DNA of 64,000 nt from Nocardioides gansuensis (GTDB lineage Bacteria; Actinomycetota; Actinomycetes; Propionibacteriales; Nocardioidaceae). The DNA lies in assembly GCF_003076135.1 (NCBI RefSeq), contig NZ_QDGZ01000007.1:62001-126000 (forward strand). Direction: 5' to 3'. The notes below the pieces were generated by a model. It was not told the origin of the DNA. It saw only the letters and a program-made list of their open reading frames with translations, and ran no database searches. Made by a program: the position numbers and the translations under genes. Positions 58,613 through 64,000 of the stretch are shown piece after piece (within the stretch, counting starts at the first letter, position 1; each line of letters begins with the position of its first letter).

Positions 58613-59726
58613 GGCGCGCGACCCCGGCATCGACGTGCTCGTCGGTGGCCGTGAAGGCGACCCGCACGTGCTGGCGGCCGGCCGGGCCGTAGAACTCACC
58701 CGGCGCGACCAGGATGCCGCGCTCGGCGAACCAGGAGACCGTCTCCCAGCAGTCCTCGCCGCGGGTGGCCCAGAGGTAGAGCGAGGCCTCGGAGTGGTCG
58801 ACGCGGAAGCCGGCCAGCAGCAGCGCCTCCTTCAGCTTCGCCCTGCGGGCGGCGTAGGTCGCGTGCTGCTCGACGACGTGCGCGTCGTCGTCCAGGGCGG
58901 CGATCATCGCGCGCTGCTGGGGCATCGGCATCTGGAGGCCGAGGTTCTTGCGGACCGCGAGCAGCTCACCCACCAGCGCGGGGTCGCCGGCGACGAAGGC
59001 GCAGCGGTAGCCCGCGAGGTTGGAGCGCTTGGAGAGCGAGTGGACCGCGAGCACGCCCTCGTGCGACCCACCGGTGACGTCGGGGTGGAGCACGCTCGTC
59101 GGGCGCGTGTCCCACGCGCACTCGAGGTAGCACTCGTCGCTGACCAGGATGGTGCCGCGCTCGCGGCACCAGTCGACGACCTTGCGCAGGTGCTCGGGCG
59201 GCAGCACCCGGCCGGTCGGGTTGGACGGGCTGTTGAGCCACAGCAGGCGGGGCACCTCGGGGCCGAGCGCCGTCAGCGAGTCGGTGGCGACCGAGCGGGC
59301 GCCCGCCAGCGCCGCCCCCACCTCGTACGTCGGGTAGGCGAGCTCGGGGTAGACGACCAGGTCGCCCGACCCGATGCCCAGGTGCACCGCGAGGGAGCCG
59401 ATCAGCTCCTTCGAGCCGATCACCGGCAGCACCCCGCCGAGCCCGAGCCCGGTGACGCCGAAGCGCCGGCGCAGCCAGTCGATCGCGGCCTGCCGGGTCG
59501 CCTCCAGGCCGATCGTGGTCGGGTAGCCCGGCGAGTCAGCGGCCTCGCGCAGCGCCTGCTGGACGACGTTTGGGGTCGGGTCGACCGGCGTGCCGATCGA
59601 CAGGTCGACGATCCCGCCGGGGTGCGCCCGCGCACGTGCGGCGTGCTCGGTCAGCTTGTCCCACGGGAAGTCGGGCAGGCGCGAGGAGACCGGGCCTGCC
59701 GGCTGCAGGGTGCTCAGTGGGCCCAC
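58596..59726 (-). CDS. dapC: Succinyldiaminopimelate transaminase
   Basis: 376 residues, fold-type I PLP enzyme with NSPSNPTGRV and the PLP Lys in HSLSKRSNLAGYR. The DapC assignment rests on the N-terminal LPDFPWDKL pattern, the size, and its position directly after a 7Fe ferredoxin gene, an order shared with mycobacteria. It transaminates N-succinyl-2-amino-6-oxopimelate. GTG 59726 lies immediately after the ferredoxin stop (zero-base gap), so they are co-translated. Confidence 0.9.
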   Translation of the reverse strand: MGPLSTLQPAGPVSSRLPDFPWDKLTEHAARARAHPGGIVDLSIGTPVDPTPNVVQQALREAADSPGYPTTIGLEATRQAAIDWLRRRFGVTGLGLGGVLPVIGSKELIGSLAVHLGIGSGDLVVYPELAYPTYEVGAALAGARSVATDSLTALGPEVPRLLWLNSPSNPTGRVLPPEHLRKVVDWCRERGTILVSDECYLECAWDTRPTSVLHPDVTGGSHEGVLAVHSLSKRSNLAGYRCAFVAGDPALVGELLAVRKNLGLQMPMPQQRAMIAALDDDAHVVEQHATYAARRAKLKEALLLAGFRVDHSEASLYLWATRGEDCWETVSWFAERGILVAPGEFYGPAGRQHVRVAFTATDEHVDAGVARLTGRS

Positions 59727-60053
59727 TCAGTGATCAGTGTTCTGCGGCGGCAGGGACGCGACGTACTCGTGGTCCTTGTCGATCTCGCCCATCTTGGCGG
59801 CGCCGCCGGGCGAGCCGAGGTCGTCGAAGAAGTGCACGTTGGCGTCGTAGTACTGCTTCCACTCCTCCGGGGTGTCGTCCTCGTAGAAGATCGCCTCGAC
59901 CGGGCACACCGGCTCGCAGGCACCACAGTCCACGCACTCGTCGGGGTGGATGTAGAGCATCCGCTTGCCCTCGTAGATGCAGTCAACGGGGCACTCGTCG
60001 ACACACGCGCGGTCCTTGAGGTCCACGCACGGCTGGGCGATGACGTAGGTCAC
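59727..60053 (-). CDS. fdxA: 7Fe-type ferredoxin
   Basis: 108 residues: MTYVIAQPCVDLKDRACVDECP then HPDECVDCGACEPVCPVEAI. The first cluster-binding set (Cys9, Cys17, Cys21) and the second CxxCxxCxxxCP set fit one 3Fe-4S and one 4Fe-4S cluster, with a typical C-terminal extension of about 45 residues. GTG 60051-60053 has an AGGAGG site 4-5 bases away. It heads a two-gene unit with dapC. Electron carrier in the cytoplasm. Confidence 0.95.
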   Translation of the reverse strand: MTYVIAQPCVDLKDRACVDECPVDCIYEGKRMLYIHPDECVDCGACEPVCPVEAIFYEDDTPEEWKQYYDANVHFFDDLGSPGGAAKMGEIDKDHEYVASLPPQNTDH

Positions 60054-60107
60054 CAGATCCTCCTGGAGGGGCGAAGCACAACTGGTGGTCCACCTTAGTA
60101 TCCCGTC

Positions 60108-61094
60108 ATGGCCGCGGCTCAGGAACCCCACTCTGTGGGCACCCACGCGCCCGGCGAGCCGACCGCCGGCCGGCACGGCCTCGGCCCGCACGTGGTCGGC
60201 CGGCGGGTGGTCGTGCGCCGGGTCCTGCGCGGACAGACCGGGCCGACGGGTGGGCCGGCGCTCACCGACGTGCTGGGGGTCTGTACGGCGTGGGGCGGCG
60301 GCGTGTGCGTCGTCGACTCCGACCGCGGGCCGGTCACGATCGCGCTGGCCGACATCGTCTCCGGCAAGCCGGTGCCGCCCAGGCCGTCGGTGCGGCACCG
60401 CGTCGGGGCGCGCGAGGCGCACCTGCACGGCCACGCGATGTGGGCCGACCTGTCGACCGAGCCGCTGGGCGAGTGGGTGCTGCGCACCTCCGCCACGGCG
60501 ACGGCGCGGCGTGCCAACTCGGTGCTGGCCGTCGGGGACCCCGGGGTCGCCGACCCGGTCGAGCGGGTGACGGAGTTCTACACCGCCCACGGGCGGCGCC
60601 CGGTGGCGTGCGTCGTCGCCGGCGAGCCGGAGCCGTTCACCGCGGCCGGCTGGATCGTCGAGCCGGGGTCGGACACGCTCTTCCAGCTCGCCGCCGTCTC
60701 GCGGGCCCTCCGCGCATGTCACACGGTCCGACTGCAACGACCCGAGTCGCCGGCGACCGTGCCAGGTGCAGTTCCACCGTGTTACGTGGAGGACGGCCCG
60801 CGCGTCGAGGTGGTGCTCGAGCAGGGCGGGATGCGGACGGCGTCGGGCCGGGGTGCGCTCGACGGCGACTGGATCGGGCTCGCCGGCATCGAGGTGGACC
60901 CGGCCCACCGCCGCCGCGGCCTGGCCATCCGGGTCGTCGGCGCGCTGCTGGAGTGGGGGGCCGAGCGCGGCGCCTCCACGGCGTACCTCCAGGTCCACGA
61001 GGACAACGCGCCCGCGATCGCGCTCTACGAGCGTCTCGGGTTCACCACCCACCACGCCTACCGCTACCTCGCCGCTCCCCCGCCCTCGGCGTAG
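60108..61094 (+). CDS. GNAT-family N-acetyltransferase
   Basis: 328 residues. The C-terminal 120 are a GNAT domain with the acetyl-CoA loop VDPAHRRRGLAIRVVGALLEW and the ALYERLGF motif. The N-terminal 200 include an SH3-like barrel (about 28-95), then a middle region that resembles a second, degenerate acetyltransferase half. From memory, genes of this layout sit divergently to ferredoxin in other actinobacteria. A TAGTAT -10-like element 9 bases before the ATG hints at a very short leader. Substrate unknown. Confidence 0.85.
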   Translation: MAAAQEPHSVGTHAPGEPTAGRHGLGPHVVGRRVVVRRVLRGQTGPTGGPALTDVLGVCTAWGGGVCVVDSDRGPVTIALADIVSGKPVPPRPSVRHRVGAREAHLHGHAMWADLSTEPLGEWVLRTSATATARRANSVLAVGDPGVADPVERVTEFYTAHGRRPVACVVAGEPEPFTAAGWIVEPGSDTLFQLAAVSRALRACHTVRLQRPESPATVPGAVPPCYVEDGPRVEVVLEQGGMRTASGRGALDGDWIGLAGIEVDPAHRRRGLAIRVVGALLEWGAERGASTAYLQVHEDNAPAIALYERLGFTTHHAYRYLAAPPPSA

Positions 61095-61110
61095 CGGTCC
61101 AGAATGGCCC

Positions 61111-61635
61111 ATGGCCCTGGCCGTGTGCCTGCTCTTCGACACCCGCGGCGACCAGCTCGTGCGGGAGCTCTGGGCGCGGCTGGAGGCCAGCGGGATCCGC
61201 ACGCTGCAGAGCCACACCCACGGCCACCACCACCCGCACCTGTCCCTCGCCGTGCTCCTGGACTGGGACCTCGACCAGGTCCGCGTGACGCTGGGCACGC
61301 TGCCCGACGGCGGCCCCGTCGAGCTGTCGGTCCAGGGGACGCTGGCCTTCCCGCGCGGTCGCGGGGCGCTGGCCCTGTCGGCGCCAGCGAGCGTCGTGGC
61401 CCGGCAGGAGGCCGTGTCCCGCGCCCTGATGTCGGACGGGGCGCTGGTGCACCACCACTACCAGCCGGGGATGTGGGTGCCCCACGTCTCCCTCGCGACG
61501 CGCGCGACCGGAGCGCTCCTCCCGACGGTGGTGAAGGCCGTCGCCGACGTGCTGCCGCTGACCCTGCACGCCGACCGCGCCGCCCTGATCGACAGCAGCA
61601 CGGGCGAGCTCTGGCCGCTGGCATCGCTGCCCTGA
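61111..61635 (+). CDS. 2'-5' RNA ligase-like (2H phosphoesterase) protein
   Basis: 174 residues with two HxS/T-type motifs, HLSL (about residue 43) and HVSL (about 125), which form the 2H active site. The family cleaves or joins 2'-5' phosphodiesters or cyclic phosphates. ATG 61111 lies 16 bases after the GNAT stop, on the same strand; a different-frame ATG at 61104 is ignored. Function in actinobacteria unknown. Confidence 0.8.
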   Translation: MALAVCLLFDTRGDQLVRELWARLEASGIRTLQSHTHGHHHPHLSLAVLLDWDLDQVRVTLGTLPDGGPVELSVQGTLAFPRGRGALALSAPASVVARQEAVSRALMSDGALVHHHYQPGMWVPHVSLATRATGALLPTVVKAVADVLPLTLHADRAALIDSSTGELWPLASLP

Positions 61636-61654
61636 CCAGGCCGGTGGCAGGGCG

Positions 61655-63421
61655 CTACTGCTGCTCGCCGTCGCCGGACGTCCTCGGCTCCTTGCAGATC
61701 ACGGTGTCGCTGGGGGTGTACGTCGTGTGGAACGTCTCCGGCTCGCGCTGCTCGGTGTTGGGCGGGACCGGCTCGAAGTAGCGCGTCACGTCGACCTCGA
61801 AGCCGCCGTAGCCCTCGTTGGGGTAGCAGTCCTTCGTCCTCAACGTGCGCGTCTCCGGCTCGGTGAGGTTGTAGCGGTCGCTGGTGGAGGTGGTGATCTC
61901 CCAGTGCTTGGTCGACCACATGCTCACGGTGACGACGCCGCTCGACGACGGGGTGGACGGCGTGACGCCGGCCTGGATCAGCACGCCGTAGGGGGTGTCG
62001 TTCTGGAACTGCAGGTCCACGGCGCCCCACGCGACGGTCGCCTCGCGGCCGACCGGGTAGCGGTCGATGTAGAACGAGTGCGGCTTGTGCTCGATGTCCT
62101 TGAGCCCGGCGAAGAACATCGCGTTGAAGGTCGTCGTGGCCATCTGCGAGACTCCGCCGCCGAGGTCCTCCTTGAAGATGCCGTCGCTGATGATGAAGCC
62201 CTCGGTGAAGCCGTTGGCCTCGGTGCGCTCCCCCACGGTCTCGTTGAGGCTGAAGGTCTCCCCCGGCTTGAGGACCGTGCCGTTGACCAGCTCCGCGGCG
62301 CGGCCGATGTTGACGTTGCGGTAGTCGGCGTAGGGGAAGTAGGTGGTGAAGGTCGAGACCTTCTCCGTGATCCCCAGCTCGCGTGCCTCCCGCGTCGTGA
62401 ACTCCGGGTGCGCGACCCGGGACTCGACCTCGAGGCTGCGCTCCGGCAGCGGCCGGGCGACCAGGTCGAGGAACGCCGCGTCGACCTGGTCCTGGTCGAA
62501 GGTGACGCCCGGCTTGGCGGGGATGACCTTCGGGCGACCGTCGACCAGCTGCACCGTCGCGTCGACCGGGGCACCCGCGGTGACCTTGTCCTCGAGCAGC
62601 TCCGCGAGCCTCTTCTCGTCCAGGTCGGGCACCAGCTCGCCGTTCACCGGCTGCAGCGACAGGGCCGGGGTGTAGTCCGCGGGGAAGAGCTTGATGGTCT
62701 CCCCCTTGAAGCTGATCCGGACCGGGTCCGCGACGGCGGGGTTGGCGAAGTCCTTCAGCGCCTCGGCCACGTCGCCCTCGTCGATCTCGGGCTGCGCCTG
62801 GGTCAGCTCCAGCTCCGCAGGCGCTCCGCCTTCGTCGAGGTACGCCGCCAGGAGGGCGTCCTGGGTGTCGGAGGGGTCGAGCTCGCGGCCGACCTGGGGG
62901 TCGGTGACCTGGACCCTGGACCCTGCGAAGGTGACCGCGCCGTCGGTGGCCGGCTTGCCGTGTGCGGCGTCGAGGGCCGCGACCGCGGCGTTGAAGGCGG
63001 TCTCGTCGACCGTGACGACCGCCTCCAGCTGCTCGCCGCCGGTGAAGTAGTGCCAAAGCCGGATCGGGTGCCAGCTGTCCTCGCCGCCGGCCTCGGCGAC
63101 CGAGGCCTCGTAGTCGACGGTGATGCCGGCGGCCGCCGGGTCGACCGTGGCCTGCCTGCCGTCGACCTTCACCGGGATCGGCCCGGAGACCCGCTCCGCC
63201 AGGCCCTCGCGCAGCGCGTCGGCTGCCTCGGCCTGCGGGTGGCCGCCGATGCTCACCCCGGAGACCGTCGTCCCCCGCGGCACCTTGTCGCCGGCGATCT
63301 CGTGCGCCGCGACGTACGCCCCTCCGAAGAGCACGCCGAGGCCCAGCAGGAGGCCGACGACGACACCCCCGCCTGACTTCTCCTGGGCGGGGGCTTTGGT
63401 GTTCGGAGGGAGGATCGACAC
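61655..63421 (-). CDS. VanW-family membrane-anchored protein
   Basis: 588 residues. A single membrane segment near residues 19-42, then two or three YoaR-type (peptidoglycan-binding-like) repeats to about 350, and a VanW domain (RAAELVNGTVLKPGETFSLNETVGERT to DLGGGVSQMATTTFNAMFFAGL). VanW proteins accompany glycopeptide resistance clusters in some bacteria but are common in others without resistance genes; none are adjacent here. It lies 40 bases downstream of mshB on the same strand. Likely cell-wall associated; exact role unknown. Confidence 0.9.
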   Translation of the reverse strand: MSILPPNTKAPAQEKSGGGVVVGLLLGLGVLFGGAYVAAHEIAGDKVPRGTTVSGVSIGGHPQAEAADALREGLAERVSGPIPVKVDGRQATVDPAAAGITVDYEASVAEAGGEDSWHPIRLWHYFTGGEQLEAVVTVDETAFNAAVAALDAAHGKPATDGAVTFAGSRVQVTDPQVGRELDPSDTQDALLAAYLDEGGAPAELELTQAQPEIDEGDVAEALKDFANPAVADPVRISFKGETIKLFPADYTPALSLQPVNGELVPDLDEKRLAELLEDKVTAGAPVDATVQLVDGRPKVIPAKPGVTFDQDQVDAAFLDLVARPLPERSLEVESRVAHPEFTTREARELGITEKVSTFTTYFPYADYRNVNIGRAAELVNGTVLKPGETFSLNETVGERTEANGFTEGFIISDGIFKEDLGGGVSQMATTTFNAMFFAGLKDIEHKPHSFYIDRYPVGREATVAWGAVDLQFQNDTPYGVLIQAGVTPSTPSSSGVVTVSMWSTKHWEITTSTSDRYNLTEPETRTLRTKDCYPNEGYGGFEVDVTRYFEPVPPNTEQREPETFHTTYTPSDTVICKEPRTSGDGEQQ

Positions 63422-63461
63422 GCGGGCATCCTAGGTCGGGATGCCTCGAAGTCCCGGATCG

Positions 63462-64000
63462 TCAGGGCACCGCGGGCGTCAGCCCGGCGAACAGGTCGGT
63501 CTCGAGACCGTGCTCCCCGACCGGGCCGCGGGTGCCCTTGGCGAGCCGGTAGTGCTCCGCCGCGAAGATGGCCTGGCCCACGTTGTTGGAGAGCGCGAAG
63601 AACGGCCCGTCGACGGTGATCTGGGTGGCGTGGGCGCGCATCGCGGCCTGCTTGCGGTCGAACTGCTCCTGGGTGGCCTGGATCTCCGCGTCGAGGAGCT
63701 CGTCGGCGGTGACCCAGAAGCCGAGGTCGCCGTCGGGGTCCATCCCCTCCCACACCTCCTCGCCGGCATCGCGGAGCGCGCGCAGCCCGGCGCGCATCCG
63801 GCTCTCGCCGATGGCGATCCAGTAGATCTTGGCGATCTCGTGTGGCTCCCCGAGGTCGAGGCGGTAGGACCGCACGGCGGCCAGCTGGGCGGCGTACATC
63901 GCCACCCGGTGGGCCTGCACGTGGTCGGGGTGGCCGTAGTTGCCGAACTGGTCGTAGGTGACGAGGACCTGCGGACGCACCTCGCGGATGATGGCGACCA
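63462..64000 (-). CDS. mshB: MshB-like GlcNAc-inositol deacetylase, C-terminal part (partial)
   Basis: About 179 residues are visible; the gene continues beyond base 64000, so its N-terminal metal-binding AHPDD motif is outside. The visible VTYDQFGNYGHPDHVQAHRVA segment carries the second part of the metal site, and LSNNVGQAIFAAEHYRLAKG the C-terminus typical of the MshB/LmbE family. MshB removes the acetyl group from GlcNAc-Ins in mycothiol synthesis; the related Mca amidase is the main alternative. It is the upstream gene of a pair with the VanW protein. Confidence 0.88.
   Translation of the reverse strand, partial: VAIIREVRPQVLVTYDQFGNYGHPDHVQAHRVAMYAAQLAAVRSYRLDLGEPHEIAKIYWIAIGESRMRAGLRALRDAGEEVWEGMDPDGDLGFWVTADELLDAEIQATQEQFDRKQAAMRAHATQITVDGPFFALSNNVGQAIFAAEHYRLAKGTRGPVGEHGLETDLFAGLTPAVP

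Noticed and set aside
61655..63421. VanW protein as evidence of glycopeptide resistance
   Set aside because: No vanHAX-type genes are nearby, and VanW-domain proteins are widespread in actinobacteria.

Overview
The window is very GC-rich, tightly packed DNA from an actinobacterium, most likely Nocardioidaceae (Nocardioides-like). This rests on sequence traits, not a database search: a mycothiol-synthesis MshB fragment, a DUF3117 gene, a giant 180-kDa-class NAD glutamate dehydrogenase, an ileS T-box of the actinobacterial translational kind, a succinylase-type DAP pathway, LigD/Ku end joining, a SigE/anti-sigma/HtrA locus and frequent GTG starts. Genes often overlap by 4 bases (ATGA or GTGA). 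I saw no rRNA, tRNA, CRISPR array, insertion sequence or prophage. Both window ends cut genes.

Layout. 1-8322: a guanidino/amino-acid catabolic locus. A minus-strand operon (ureohydrolase, ThDP decarboxylase, nitrilase-fold amidase, start of a flavin amine oxidase) lies under a PuuR-like XRE-cupin regulator. It is divergent from a polar amino-acid ABC importer and an aldehyde dehydrogenase. Together they fit arginine or agmatine breakdown to 4-guanidinobutyrate, then GABA plus urea, then succinate. 8389-13616: a cysteine-free HesB-like protein, pyruvate phosphate dikinase, a DUF1876 protein (family of mycobacterial dormancy proteins), a lone phage-type domain and a GCS2 ligase. 13624-18710: a five-gene TasA/SipW fibre-type operon carrying its own two-component system, whose kinase has a degenerate ATPase domain. 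18850-21782: LigD polymerase, a separate ATP-dependent ligase, and Ku.

21779-24567: a short-chain dehydrogenase and an ABC-2 exporter. 24601-31843: NAD-glutamate dehydrogenase, a DUF2505 protein, a 46-residue membrane protein and P5C dehydrogenase, i.e. glutamate/proline catabolism. 31897-39184: a WS/DGAT-like acyltransferase, a lipoprotein/membrane-protein pair of unknown function, an RTX-like repeat protein, and an orphan CpaE-like/SAF pair with a small HTH protein. 39191-41912: sigE, zinc anti-sigma factor and htrA behind a plausible self-regulated ECF promoter. 41972-46439: an O-methyltransferase that seems to start at ATC, a YdhR-like protein, leucyl aminopeptidase, DUF3117 with a structured leader, a PaaX regulator and an enoyl-CoA hydratase.

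46440-53340: M14 peptidase, membrane protein, DivIVA-like protein, LOG protein, dapE, and ileS behind a T-box. A palindromic repeat family appears twice here: once read through in frame inside ileS and once, shortened, inside the T-box leader. 53400-64000: DinB-like protein, flavoprotein, dapD, a lysozyme-like protein, a short cupin, an MFS transporter, dapC with ferredoxin, GNAT and 2H proteins, a VanW protein and the 3' part of mshB. Lysine/DAP genes dapE, dapD and dapC all lie in this window but in separate units.

The best leads are the palindromic repeats in ileS and its T-box, the self-contained TasA/SipW/two-component operon, the ATC start of the methyltransferase, the DUF3117 leader hairpin and the stand-alone phage-type domain.
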